A DNA stretch of 64,000 nucleotides from Acanthococcus lagerstroemiae (GCA_031841125.1 JAJSSI010000011.1:248001-312000); one strand, 5' to 3'; positions 1 to 9,010 are shown, counted from the stretch's first letter. Translations and numbers: made by a program. Notes: generated from the sequence alone by a model not told the origin.

Positions 1-1
1 T

Positions 2-1090
2 GCGCTGAGTCACGTGTTAACAGGAAAGCATGGTGACATTCTTGCGGTAAATGGTCCACCGGGTACAGGCAAAACCACACTGGTACTCTCGGTCATCGCC
101 ACCTTATGGGTGCGAATGGCGATGGCAAAGGGCGAACCTCCGGTGGTTTTAGCCATATCGACCAATAACCAAGCGGTGAACAATATCATTGATGCCTTCG
201 GGAAAGATTTTGCTCGGGGCGAGGGCGTAATAGCCGGACGTTGGCTACCGGACATTCAAAGTTTTGGCGCTTATTTCCCCTCAGCTAACCGCAGGGTCGA
301 GGCAAGTAGAAAGTATCAAACCGAAGAATTCTTCGAGAGCCTTGAAACTAAGAAATATCTGAAAACGGCCGAAGCTTCTTATCTGACAAAAGCCAATTCG
401 AACACAGCGTAAAGCAATTGCCGATGATTGAAGCCTATATAACCCACAAGCTATTAACTCTTAAGAAACAACAGGCTAAGCTTATCAAAATTAAAGAAAC
501 AGAAGAAAAATGGCATGAATTTCTGGGCGATGAATCGTTGATGTATTCGCTGTTTGGCTAGCTGCCGGCGATGAAACGCAAGCGCCGATATCATATCATC
601 GGGAAAATGAACCCTATTCTTGAAGTGGCGCTTCCTAATTTCCACCAGTCAGAGCCGGAGCAGATCGAGCCGTACCTACGGCAGACGCTGAATGATATTA
701 AGCAGGCCATCAAAAACCATCAACATCATCTTAAACAAACCGAAGAAATTTCCGTTCAGGAAAAATCGGCGATCAGGAACTGGCATTCGATGGGCGAGCA
801 ACTCGAGGCTGACGGGCAGCAGGAATTGACCTTCGAGTATGCTAATGAGTTGGCCGATACCACCCATTCGCTATCCTATTTTTCAGTTGACCGCCCCTTA
901 TTGGGAAGGTCGTTGGCTGACGGATATGCTGAGCATTCCCGATCCGCGGGAGGAGGAGAAGAAAAAAGGACGTAAAACGGTGATACCACGTCGGCATCGC
1001 TAGATGAAACTGACGCCGCCCTGCGTGGTCTCTACCTGCTTTATGCTGCTCGAGAAAATGAAAGTGATGGAGTACAAAGGATAGCACTAG
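2..1090 (+). pseudogene. Broken superfamily 1 DNA/RNA helicase (partial, continues left of the window)
   Basis: The open frame enters from the left edge and reads through a Walker A motif (GPPGTGKTT, about position 50-75) and a motif Ia-like block (STNNQAVNN, about 165-190), as in AAA_11/AAA_12-type SF1 helicases. The frame is lost at the stop at 410-412. Similar charged, helical sequence resumes in another frame from 412, crosses an in-frame TAG at 559-561, runs to 975, and shifts again in the A-rich run near 960. No later helicase motif (Walker B, motif VI) is recognisable, so the gene is both frameshifted and truncated. An IS end begins at its right limit, suggesting the insertion cut the gene. 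The family assignment rests only on the N-terminal motifs. Confidence 0.7.
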
Positions 1091-1864
1091 ACCTCTTGCA
1101 AAACCACTTATCGAGTCAATTTTCAATTGTAAATTCCGGCTATTAAATTGAACCTTTCTCTAAAACGCTTTCGTCGATTCCTGTATCTATCGGCAATAAT
1201 TCTGAACCTCTTGAGAAGCTCGATTACGTTTTCAATCACCATTCTTTTACTTGAAAGCTCTTGATTCTCTGTTTTCTTTTCTTTGTTTAATGGATTCTTT
1301 TTCCTCTTTCTATGCAGCATAGAGAGCATTCCCATGGCTTTTTTGTAAGCCTCTGTAACCTGCTCGGATAAAACTTTTATCTTCTTCCTCTATAATGTGA
1401 ACCTTTGATTCCTTGAAAAGCCCAAAATCATGTCTTTTACCCTTCGAAAAAGACGTACATATTATTTTTCTACTATCTTCTCCCAGGCAATGCAAAATCA
1501 GGATGTTTTACCAATGTATCTTCTATCCATCGAATGTTGTGCGATAATAGGCGCTTTCGCTTATTCGTTAGTCTTGTGCAATATGAAAAAATAGGTCTGG
1601 TATTCGAGCAAATATTCTAACGCCATCGGCAAACGATCTTCCATGCTTAATTTGTTCGGTTTACCCACCCTGTGACTTCTTTTTAGACTCTGACTCCGGT
1701 TAAGATTTTCACCTTACTTTTGAATGTTTTTCGTTTTATCCATGTTAATCAATGAAATTCTTCCTCCTTCAGTTCATTTGTCTTTTCATATTTCATTCCC
1801 CTATTGTTCCAGCATTTTCTCAGATATTATAACTTTTTTCCCGTTATGCAAGAAAAAGGTCTAG
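1089..1864 (-). mobile_element. Degenerate IS5-family insertion sequence
   Basis: A transposase relic on the minus strand lies between two imperfect inverted ends: AGACCTCTTGCA at the left (about 1089-1100) and, read on the minus strand from the right end, AGACCTTTTTCTTGCA (about 1849-1864). Both ends are flanked by CTAG, which could be a short target duplication, though the palindrome makes its exact length ambiguous. IS5-family (ISL2-like) elements often start with GAGACCT. The element is about 775 bp and carries one gene only. The ends are diverged and the transposase is broken, so it is not expected to move. Confidence 0.6.
1123..1743 (-). pseudogene. Broken IS5-family transposase
   Basis: Read on the minus strand, an ATG at 1743 opens a peptide that reaches a stop after nine codons. 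Transposase-like sequence then continues in several frames. Conserved pieces are a central block around 1310-1495 (CTSFSKGKRHDF, then GYRGLQK) and the C-terminal block at 1123-1335 (NRELSS-like and KRMVIENVIELLKRFRI, then NRRKRFRERFNLIAGIYN). The second block contains the catalytic-Glu region of IS5-type DDE enzymes. At least three frame changes or stops separate the pieces. Confidence 0.75.
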
Positions 1865-2165
1865 TGATTCCCTACAGTATTATTGACGAAAGCTCCTTAC
1901 CTCTGAGTTAGAAAGAAAAGAGGTATGTGCTTATAAAAGCACTTAGCCTTTCAAAGAATTCTTTGGATATGGAGTACACTTATCTCTCAAAGGAAGGAAA
2001 CATAGCCGGAATAAGAAAACGCCAGCTAAGTGATATGAATTTATTTCAGATCCTGTAAAAAACCTTCTTAAAGCAAGCTCGCCTCTCTTTTACTTCTTCC
2101 TTATTTTCCTTGCTTCTATCTTCTCTTTAGGGAGAATCTTAAAAAAACCGTAAATACCGCATAAA
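1865..2165. other. Gene-free stretch between IS element and holin
   Basis: No open gene is visible. Short peptide-like runs on the plus strand (a hydrophobic segment just upstream of the holin, about 2040-2140) could be the remains of another phage gene, but I cannot assign it. Confidence 0.3.
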
Positions 2166-2726
2166 GTGCCTGTAAATGCCTTTGAAGGCCTTGCGCTTAG
2201 TTTTGTAAAACTATATACACAGCAAGCTTTGACGCTTTACTCTTTACTTATTAAAACCAAAGCTTTTGCAAGCTTTCTCTGCAACCCCTTTATATTGCTC
2301 AGCGCGGGGGTGGGTTCGCTTGTGTTGGGATGCTTTGAAAAGTATTTTTTCTCGGATTGTGAGCTCTTGCGCCGGATGGTGGTTCTGATGAGTCTGGAGA
2401 GCACCTCGTCGCTTTACAGGGACTTTAGAAAGAAAGAGCTATCCAGAGCCTCCTTTGACGGGATGCTGCATAAATCGATCATCTACGGATTTATGCTCGT
2501 GCTCTACCATGTTTTGAAGAATTACACCATAGGAGGCAATCATCCCTTTGAGTTGGATTTGCCCTCGCGCTATTTGGTAATGGCTATCATACTGCGTGAA
2601 TCTTTCTCTGTCATGAAGAACCCCACAGGGGTGACCTCTCCGGTGCCCAAATGGCTTATGAATAAGATGAGGCCCTTAAGCGAAAAGGGATTTGAAAAAA
2701 ATAAAACAGCAAACAACACACAATGA
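2166..2726 (+). CDS. Phage holin-like membrane protein
   Basis: A 186-residue protein starting at GTG, with a hydrophobic N-terminal half (residues about 35-65), a second hydrophobic stretch around 105-120 and a third near 140-150, separated by basic loops. The pattern and the next gene (GH24 endolysin overlapping by ATGA, broken spanin-like lipoprotein after it) identify it as the holin of a phage lysis cassette, probably of the toxin-secretion/phage-lysis holin (Phage_holin_4) type. Holins make the inner-membrane hole that releases or activates the endolysin. This is the only member of the cassette still open. Residues 1-30 fit the family less well, so the start is uncertain and the gene may also be decaying. 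Confidence 0.6.
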   Translation: MPVNAFEGLALSFVKLYTQQALTLYSLLIKTKAFASFLCNPFILLSAGVGSLVLGCFEKYFFSDCELLRRMVVLMSLESTSSLYRDFRKKELSRASFDGMLHKSIIYGFMLVLYHVLKNYTIGGNHPFELDLPSRYLVMAIILRESFSVMKNPTGVTSPVPKWLMNKMRPLSEKGFEKNKTANNTQ

Positions 2727-3146
2727 AAAAATCGGACAAAGGCATAGATCTTAATATGTGGCTTTGAAGGACTGAGACTAAAGTCCTATAAATGTGTGGC
2801 GGGTATATGGACCATATAGGCTACGGACATACTAAAGGAATCAAGCCTACGGATCACATCACCCCGGAGGGGACTCTTATCCTTTTAAAACAGGACCTTA
2901 AAGAGCCGGAAGCGGTGATAAGACAATACAAAGGTTCCCCTTAACCAAAACCAATACGACGCTTTGGCGAGCTTTATATTTAACGTGGAGGCGGGCAATT
3001 TTATCTCTTCCACTCTTTTTTTTTTAAAAAAAACTCAATGTCAAAGACTACGGCGGGGCTGCCGAAGAGTTTTTAAAATGGAACAAAGTAAAAGGAGCGA
3101 TATCGGAAGGCTTAAAAGGCGAGAGAAAGAGCTTTTTCTAAGCTAG
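2723..3146 (+). pseudogene. Broken phage endolysin (lysozyme, glycoside hydrolase family 24)
   Basis: ATG at 2723 overlaps the holin stop (ATGA). The pieces, in order and in different frames, are EGLRLKSYKCVAG, IWTI, GYGHTKGIKP, DHITPEG-LLKQDLKE, QNQYDAL-SFIFNVEAGNF, and an end resembling EFLKWNK followed by KRREKELF. These match GH24 (T4/lambdoid-type) lysozymes, which cut the peptidoglycan sugar backbone. The catalytic Glu and Thr can be seen; the position usually filled by Asp or Cys reads Cys. There are at least three frameshifts or stops: in the start region (TGA near 2766), between WTI and GYGHT (about 2810), and before the QNQYDAL block (about 2945). It belongs to the lysis module with the holin upstream. 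Confidence 0.75.
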
Positions 3147-3152
3147 ATTCGT

Positions 3153-3595
3153 ATGAGAGGTTTATAATACTTTATTCCTTTTTTTCTTGTAAGCTGCTCG
3201 ACTTCAAAAAGGCTTGTCGTTAAGGATAATACCTCCGTAAAGCAGATCGAATCCTCGCATATAAGAAAGCGTGTCACCGACCCTTTTGTAAGCGCTATAA
3301 GAACTTCCTTTAGATTCATCGGATGCTCGTCTACCCCCCTAAACGCTACTTGCTTAGATCGGGTAAAACCGAGATCAAATCTGAAGTACGGGAGGGGGGG
3401 AGCTTGAAGCTTACCGCAAGGGGTGATAAGCAAGTGTGCGAGGATAAGCTTATTGAAAAGGTGGTTACCAAAGATAAGCTTATCTATAAGGACAAGCTCG
3501 TTAAAGGGGCGTATATTCCCAAATGGGTGTATATCCTTATGGCTGTGAATGTGGTGTTCATAGGGTGGAAATTCAGAAGGTTTTTGATCTTTTAG
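3153..3595 (+). pseudogene. Broken phage spanin-like lipoprotein (u-spanin architecture)
   Basis: From an ATG at 3153 the frame gives a short hydrophobic leader ending in a lipobox, LVSC (cysteine codon 3195-3197), interrupted by an in-frame TAA at 3165-3167. It continues as KRLVVKDNTSVKQIESS up to about 3340, then shifts frame and runs to 3595. The C-terminal part has a single membrane segment (about 3515-3570, WVYILMAVNVVFIGW) followed by basic residues. A lipidated N-terminus plus a C-terminal membrane segment in one roughly 147-codon gene is the layout of unimolecular spanins, which fuse the inner and outer membrane at the last step of phage lysis. Position directly after holin and endolysin supports this. 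The role is inferred from architecture and context, not from a sequence match. Confidence 0.5.
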
Positions 3596-3707
3596 AGGGA
3601 CTTATTTGTCCTATCTGTGTCCCACAAGAGCGCTTTAGACGCAAAATGTGTCCCAAAAAGGGGCTATTGAGGGACACAAGTGGCGCACAAAATCATTTTT
3701 GCATTGT

Positions 3708-3880
3708 GAAAACGCAAAATGTGAGGCACAAACCAAGCCTGCGCCTCACAAGCGGCGCGCGCCGGAACTTCAGAGAAAGATTTATAACCGAACTTTATGC
3801 TTAACTTGCTTTAGGAGGTAAAAGCAAGGAGATAGTAATTGCAGGAAATTTGTATCTTAAATCTATAAGTTTTAATTTAT
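3708..3880 (+). repeat. Dispersed repeat, copy A
   Basis: This segment resembles 12352-12527. Shared blocks in the same order are AAAACGCAAAAT, AAACCAAGCCTG, CCTCACAA, GGAACTTCA-AGAAAG, GAACTTTA-GCTTAACTTGCT, TTGCAGG and ATCTATAA, with many substitutions and small indels. In one frame both copies read like RRNF-ER-TAELYA followed by a stop, so they may be relics of a short gene rather than a non-coding repeat. No flanking duplication or inverted ends are obvious. Confidence 0.65.
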
Positions 3881-3927
3881 AAAGAACTGTAAATAAGTTT
3901 ATTATAATTATATAACTTGTTCAACTT

Positions 3928-4983
3928 ATGAGGGAAATTCAAGAGCTATTTATGAGAAGGTCCTTATTCTTGGCTAAAAAAGGGGCATGTACTACACGAC
4001 CCAATCCTATGGTAGGCTGTGTGATAGAAAAAGATGGGAAAATTATTGGAGAAGGTTGGCATTATAAAAGTGGCGGACCGCATGCGGAGGTGGTGGCTAT
4101 AAACTCAGTAAAAAATCCTCTGGAGTTGAACAAATCTACTCTGTACGTCACGCTGGAACCTTGCTCACATTATGGAAAAACGAGCCCGTGCGCAGACTTG
4201 ATCATCCAAAAAAAAATCCCGAGAGTTGTTGTAGGTACTCGAGATCCTTATGAAAAAGTAAACAAAGCAGGAATAAAGAAACTCAAATCCGCCGGAATAG
4301 AAGTCATTGAAGGTGTACTCGAAGAAGATTGTCGTATACTTAACCGACGTTTTTTAAATTTTCATGAAAAAAAAAGACCTTATATCATCTTGAAATGGGC
4401 GCAAAGCAATGATGGATTTATAGATGTTTTATCTCATCAGAAAAATACGGGAGAAATTTTCTGGATCAGTAATGTTTATTCAAGGCAACTAAGTCATCTT
4501 TGGCGTACTCAGGAGGAGGCTTTACTCATCGGAACGCAAACGGCCCGAAACGACAATCCTCAACTAAACGCCCGACACTGGCACGGAAATAACCCCTGGC
4601 GCATCTTGCTGGATAAAAACCTCCGCTTAGCCTTCTCACTAAATATATACAATCAACAACAACCTACGCTGATCTTTACAGAAAAAACACCTCCTGAGGA
4701 CAAAAATAAACTGAGATTCATACAAACGCCTTTTAATGAGCGATTTCTTGAAAATATGTTAAAAAAAATCTACGATCTCAATATCCAGTCATTGATGGTG
4801 GAAGGTGGTAAAAAAACTCTGGAAAGCTTCATCGAAAAAAAACTATGGGATGAAAGCAGAATTTTCATTGCTGGAAAAAATTTAAAAAATGGATTAAACG
4901 CGCCTATAGTAGAGGGTAAAATACGGGAGCAAAGAGTTATTGATAGTGACAGACTTCTGATTCTGACCCCTGATGGCTCATAA
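3928..4983 (+). CDS. ribD: RibD, bifunctional riboflavin biosynthesis deaminase/reductase
   Basis: A 351-residue protein, the usual RibD length. The N-terminal deaminase (residues 1-145) has the zinc site HAE (about residue 53) and PCSHYGKTSPC (about 78-88). The C-terminal reductase domain (about 150-345) has the expected KWAQSNDGFI and a VEGG motif near 290. RibD deaminates the pyrimidine product of GTP cyclohydrolase II and then reduces its ribose, in the cytoplasm. The open frame and intact motifs in a decaying neighbourhood indicate selection for riboflavin synthesis, a vitamin that symbionts often keep making. The broken yigZ gene overlaps its 3' end by 11 bp, an ancestral operon arrangement. 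Confidence 0.95.
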   Translation: MREIQELFMRRSLFLAKKGACTTRPNPMVGCVIEKDGKIIGEGWHYKSGGPHAEVVAINSVKNPLELNKSTLYVTLEPCSHYGKTSPCADLIIQKKIPRVVVGTRDPYEKVNKAGIKKLKSAGIEVIEGVLEEDCRILNRRFLNFHEKKRPYIILKWAQSNDGFIDVLSHQKNTGEIFWISNVYSRQLSHLWRTQEEALLIGTQTARNDNPQLNARHWHGNNPWRILLDKNLRLAFSLNIYNQQQPTLIFTEKTPPEDKNKLRFIQTPFNERFLENMLKKIYDLNIQSLMVEGGKKTLESFIEKKLWDESRIFIAGKNLKNGLNAPIVEGKIREQRVIDSDRLLILTPDGS

Positions 4984-5572
4984 TTACACGAGTGGCTTTT
5001 TCTCCATAACCAGAGCGGCTGAAGAAGTGGTTTATAAAGAGAAGGATAGCAAGTTTATCGGTTATGCTTATCGAATAGACAATATTCAAGAGATCAAGGT
5101 ACATCTTTAAAGCTGCACCCAAAAACACCCACGAGTACAATATTTCTGATACTCTTATCGATTAGATGATACGAATTATGGATTTTCAGACAATGAAGAA
5201 CCTGCCTATTCAGCCGGAGCGCCTATCTTCATCTTCCGACAGATCGCTTCAAAAAAGCTTTACAATACGCTCTTGATCATAGTACGTTATTTTGGAGGAA
5301 CAAAATTAGGAATCGAAGAATTGATGCAAGCTTATAAAAATTGCGCGGAAAGCACTTCTTAAAAGTGCTGCCATTTGCAAGATAATAGAGCTCCATTACG
5401 AAGATTTAGGTCAATTTTATCGATGGATCGAAAAATTTAATAATATCTCCATTGGTTTCCGGAGCAACGAAAATAAAGCTTCTTTAATTATCCAGATAGA
5501 AAAATTTGAAGCAATTGATTTTAAAGAAGGTTTGCAAAGGCTAGATCTGAATTATAAAACAGAAGAAAAATG
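4973..5572 (+). pseudogene. yigZ: Broken YigZ/IMPACT family protein (UPF0029)
   Basis: The ATG at 4973 overlaps the ribD end. The N-terminal part reads KEKDSKFIGYAYRI, then a stop at 5108-5110. The same frame continues through a TGA at 5147-5149 (where a Cys or His is expected) into YSYRLDDTNYG, DNEEPAYSAGAPI and VRYFGGTKLGIEELMQAYK, signatures of the YigZ fold. A stop follows at about 5358, and a shifted frame then encodes the C-terminal domain up to 5572. Inactivation is by several point stops rather than one large deletion. YigZ proteins are non-essential translation-associated factors of uncertain role. Confidence 0.85.
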
Positions 5573-5972
5573 AGGTTTGAGTTTTTGATAAATAAAACCC
5601 AGGAATCGAACAGGTTGACTATTTATCTTGAAGACAAAAACCAAAACAGTGGTTGCCTTGCATAACAAATCTGAATTTTCGTTATAAATTTCATAATAAA
5701 AGCCCATACGTACTCCTAAAGAAAGATACTTCAGGTAGGTATTTATGGTAAGGAAATCATCATATCGCGCCGCTTTTAAATTAAGTATAATTAAGCTCTA
5801 TTACAGGGACCATAATACCTTGACTTCCAGCTACGAATAAGTTAATTCAAGGCTTCTGAAGCATTCTGTACGTACTATTTCAAAGTATTGGGCATAATTG
5901 CCTATGATACAAATAGCTCATTTTATCTACTTCAGGATAACACTCTCTTACATAAGTTTTTACATGTATCAT
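5552..5972 (-). pseudogene. Broken 4HBT/YbgC-type acyl-CoA thioesterase
   Basis: On the minus strand an ATG at 5972 starts a hotdog-fold thioesterase relic. Recognisable pieces are YPEVDKM with YHRQ (where families have D-x-x-GHxN-like residues), then in another frame NYAQYFEIVRTECFRSL, then GIMVPVIELNY, YDDFLTINTYLK, GFYYEIYNE and ATTVLVFV. Frame changes or stops separate most blocks. It converges on and overlaps the 3' end of broken yigZ by about 20 bp. Such enzymes hydrolyse short acyl-CoA esters. The assignment rests on the ordered blocks, and I am fairly sure of the family but not of the substrate. Confidence 0.75.
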
Positions 5973-6147
5973 TTTGAATTATGAAATTTATATACAATAC
6001 AAACATATTTAAAATTAATCAAGATTAAAAAGAATTTTTTTTTAGGAATTTTCTCCTCAACTTTGGTCTTTGCTCAGCCCATTAGGATAACTGCTTTTTT
6101 AACAAAATCTTTTATATAACAATAAGCAAAAAAAAACAATACTTTAA
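5973..6147. other. AT-rich leader upstream of dnaA
   Basis: About 175 bases of very AT-rich sequence with no gene. It should contain the dnaA promoter, but no convincing TAnnTTTG element and no cluster of DnaA boxes (TTATCCACA-like) can be seen, so I do not call an origin here. Confidence 0.4.
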
Positions 6148-7581
6148 ATGAGATACAAGGCAGAATATATCTGGAGAAATTGTTTAAATTTTATAAAGGA
6201 CAATATTTCTGAACATGCTTTTACAACTTGGTTTAAACCTATAGTGCCAATAGCTCTTGAGAAATCTATGCTGACCATACAAGTACCCAGCAAATTTTTC
6301 TACGAATGGCTTGAAGAACACTACATACGCCTGCTTAAAGTAGTGCTTCAGAAAGAATTAGGGGATGAGGCCCGCTTGGTATATAACATATTGATGAAAA
6401 AAAAAGCTGAACAAGGCTCGCATTCCCATACGATAAATATACCCAGCATAGGAAAAGAAAGAATAAAGACTCAGGAAGTTCAGGCGCCGCTCTCTTTAAA
6501 ACCACGTGAAATTAAAAATCCTTTTATCATTCCGGGGCTTAGAAAAATTCATATCGATGCGCAATTAAATCCACATTATACTTTCAACCACTTTATCGAG
6601 GGAGAATCTAATCGCTTAGCGCGCTCGGCGGGTCTTGCCATTGCCAGACGTCCGGGAGGCACCGCTTTCAATCCGCTCTTCATCTATGGAAACGTCGGAC
6701 TTGGAAAAACGCACCTGAGCAATGCCATAGGAATTGAAGTAAAGGAAAAACATCCTTATAAAACAGCACTTTACTTATCGGCCGAGCGCTTCACTCAACA
6801 ATTCGTCGAGGCTATTAAAAATAACACCCGGAATGACTTCATCCATTTTTACCAGATGATCGATATACTCATCGTAGATGACATTCATTTTTTTGCAAGT
6901 AAAAAAGCAACCCAGGAGGCTTTTTTTCATATATTTAATCATCTCCACCAAAGTGGCAAACAGCTGATAATGACCTCTGATAAGCCTCCTATCGATATGC
7001 AGGATATGGAACAGCGTTTAATTTCGCGTTTTAAATGGGGTTTATCAGCCGAATTGCACACACCTGATTATGAGACTCGTATAGAAATCCTCAAAAACAA
7101 GATTTATAAAGACGGCCTTAGTGTAAAGGAATCTATCGTAGAGTATATTGCGAAATATATTCATACCAATGTACGAGAACTTGAAGGGGCTTTAATTTCT
7201 TTAGTAGCCCAAGCTTCATTAAATAAAAAGGAAATCACACAGAAATTAGCTGAACAAACCCTTACAAATTTCATATCCAACATAAGAAAGGAAATTTCCA
7301 TAGACCAAATTCAAAAAATTATTTGTGATTATTTCAAGATCAGCGCTGAGCAAATCCAGTCCAAGACCCGAAAAAGAGACATCGTTCAGGCCAGACAATT
7401 GGCTATGTATTTTGCCAAGGAATATACAGGAGCTTCCCTATCGAACATAGGTACAAAAATCGGCCAACGTGATCACGCTACCGTATTGCACGCTTGTAAA
7501 ACGATCAAAAATCTCTCGGAGACAGACAAAATGTTTAGATACTATATCAGTGACTTGCGTAAAAAAATCACCACTCCCTAA
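6148..7581 (+). CDS. dnaA: DnaA, chromosomal replication initiator
   Basis: 477 residues, complete. Domain I (1-85) has the usual WF-P motif region. A short linker follows, then the AAA+ domain (about 130-345) with Walker A GNVGLGKTHL (about 185), Walker B ILIVDDIHFF (about 245) and a box VII arginine region (RLISRFKWGL). The C-terminal domain IV (about 370-477) ends with the DnaA-box-binding signature GQRDHATVLHACKTI. It opens the origin and loads the replicative helicase. Some long-reduced insect symbionts lose dnaA, so an intact copy fits an intermediate stage of reduction. Its neighbours on both sides are broken genes. Confidence 0.97.
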   Translation: MRYKAEYIWRNCLNFIKDNISEHAFTTWFKPIVPIALEKSMLTIQVPSKFFYEWLEEHYIRLLKVVLQKELGDEARLVYNILMKKKAEQGSHSHTINIPSIGKERIKTQEVQAPLSLKPREIKNPFIIPGLRKIHIDAQLNPHYTFNHFIEGESNRLARSAGLAIARRPGGTAFNPLFIYGNVGLGKTHLSNAIGIEVKEKHPYKTALYLSAERFTQQFVEAIKNNTRNDFIHFYQMIDILIVDDIHFFASKKATQEAFFHIFNHLHQSGKQLIMTSDKPPIDMQDMEQRLISRFKWGLSAELHTPDYETRIEILKNKIYKDGLSVKESIVEYIAKYIHTNVRELEGALISLVAQASLNKKEITQKLAEQTLTNFISNIRKEISIDQIQKIICDYFKISAEQIQSKTRKRDIVQARQLAMYFAKEYTGASLSNIGTKIGQRDHATVLHACKTIKNLSETDKMFRYYISDLRKKITTP

Positions 7582-7589
7582 TCTTTGAA

Positions 7590-8300
7590 AAGTATAATTA
7601 CATTTATGGGAAGCTCTTTTTAATTCCTACACCTCTCTTGGAAAGTGCTTTTCAGGAAGTATTGCCCGAGCATATCGAAAAAGTAATAAATTAACTAGAT
7701 CACTTTATCGTTGAAAACGAAAAAAGCGCGCGTCATTTTATAAAAAAGACATGCCCGAAAAAATCGCAACACCATCTTTATATCTTTGAGTTGCCGAAAT
7801 ATGGTAAAAAACTTCAAAACCTTGATACCTTGCTTAAAGGTCACCCGATGGGCTTACTATCAGAAGTAGGGCTGCCTTGTATTGCAGATCCCGGCTCAAA
7901 CATCGTACTGAGAGCATATGAGCAAAATTTGGTTGTGGTGCCACTCGCCAGGCCTTCTTCAATATTTATGACTTTAATGGCGTCAGGTTTAAATGAGCAG
8001 CGATTTGCTTTTCATGGTTATTTACCTATTGCAAAAAACCTATTGAGGGAGAAAATTAAATCTCTTGAAAAATATTCCAGAGAAAATGAGCAAACACAGC
8101 TGTTTATGGGCCCCCTTACTGTAACGAAAAACTCCTGGAAATTCTTCTATCGTTTTGTAACAAACATAGCTTACTCACCATAGCTACAGAGCTTTACTGG
8201 CAGAGATGAAATGATCAGAACCCAGTCCATTTTAGAATGGAGAAAAACTACAATTAATTTTCATAAAAAACCTAGCTTATTCGGGATTTTGTCATTTTAA
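7590..8300 (+). pseudogene. rsmI: Broken RsmI-family 16S rRNA 2'-O-ribose methyltransferase
   Basis: One reading frame, without a clear ATG, begins near 7593 with LFLIPTPL and runs to 8300 with in-frame stops at 7692-7694 and 8181-8183. Family signatures are IVENEKSARHFIKK, HPMGLLSEVGLPCIADPG, VVVPLARPSSIF-TLMASG and FAFHGYLPI, typical of the tetrapyrrole-methylase fold enzymes that methylate C1402 of 16S rRNA with RsmI. A motif expected in the middle (ETPYR, here disturbed to a GP-T sequence) is also damaged. It sits just after dnaA. The gene is a recent pseudogene: the frame is intact apart from point stops and the loss of the start. Confidence 0.8.
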
Positions 8301-9010
8301 ATCCGTTTGGAGATATCTATGAAGGATAATCGTCGACATTTTAAACTGTTCCTTTTTAAGCTGCCATATGGTAGTATTAATCTCATGCCCGAGCAGAATC
8401 CAAAGATTATTGATGTAAAGCCAAAGCATCAAAATCAGTATAGTTCCTATAGAGCCGTAGAGCAGGTTATAATTGGGAAAATTTCGGATATATATGCCGA
8501 AGAGAAAAAGAAAAAAGCCCAAAAACACTGTAGTAAAAACAGAGCCGGGCACCACTTGCTTCCAGGAAAAGTGTAGATGGGAGCCAAAATAATACAAAAT
8601 ATATATCCCAATAAAAAACCACCCATAGACTGAAATAACTGATCAAATTAAGCAGAAAAGAAGATGTAAATATATCTGTATAAAAGCGCCGGACTATTTG
8701 ACTATAATAGATAAACAAAAGACTCGAAAGCAATAAAAGACTTAAAAAAATCGTCACTAAAAAAGCCACTCCGTATCGTTTTAAAAATTTACGTTGTGTG
8801 GTCAACGGAATTTCATTTTCAAAACTCCCTATGAGGGAATATATGGCATTGGTTAAGAAAAAAAAACAATAAAAACACAAAACTCCATGAAAGTAAATTA
8901 AAATGCAGACCTGAAGTAATTCCCATGATGGTGTCTCCCAGGCTATTTGCTCGGTCTGGGGAGGTAAAATCTTCATGACCCATCGATAGATGTACTTGTT
9001 AATATCTTGA
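8292..9010 (-). pseudogene. yihY: Broken YihY/BrkB-family membrane protein
   Basis: Two minus-strand pieces join into a multi-spanning protein: 8976 to about 8590 (TTQRKFLKRYGVAFLVT and several hydrophobic segments) and 8597 to 8292 (WKQVVPGSVFTTVFLGFFLF, then YGSIGTILILMLWLYI and LLGHEINTTIW). This is the YihY/UPF0761 (formerly ribonuclease BN) pattern. A frameshift lies at about 8590. The first membrane segments that should precede residue KILPP are absent or unrecognisable upstream of 9010, so the gene is N-terminally truncated as well. Its 3' end overlaps that of broken rsmI by a few bases. Confidence 0.75.

Noticed and set aside
3523..3804. 93-codon plus-strand frame
   Set aside because: It overlaps the spanin-like gene in another frame and runs into the dispersed repeat; composition is not protein-like apart from the repeat part.
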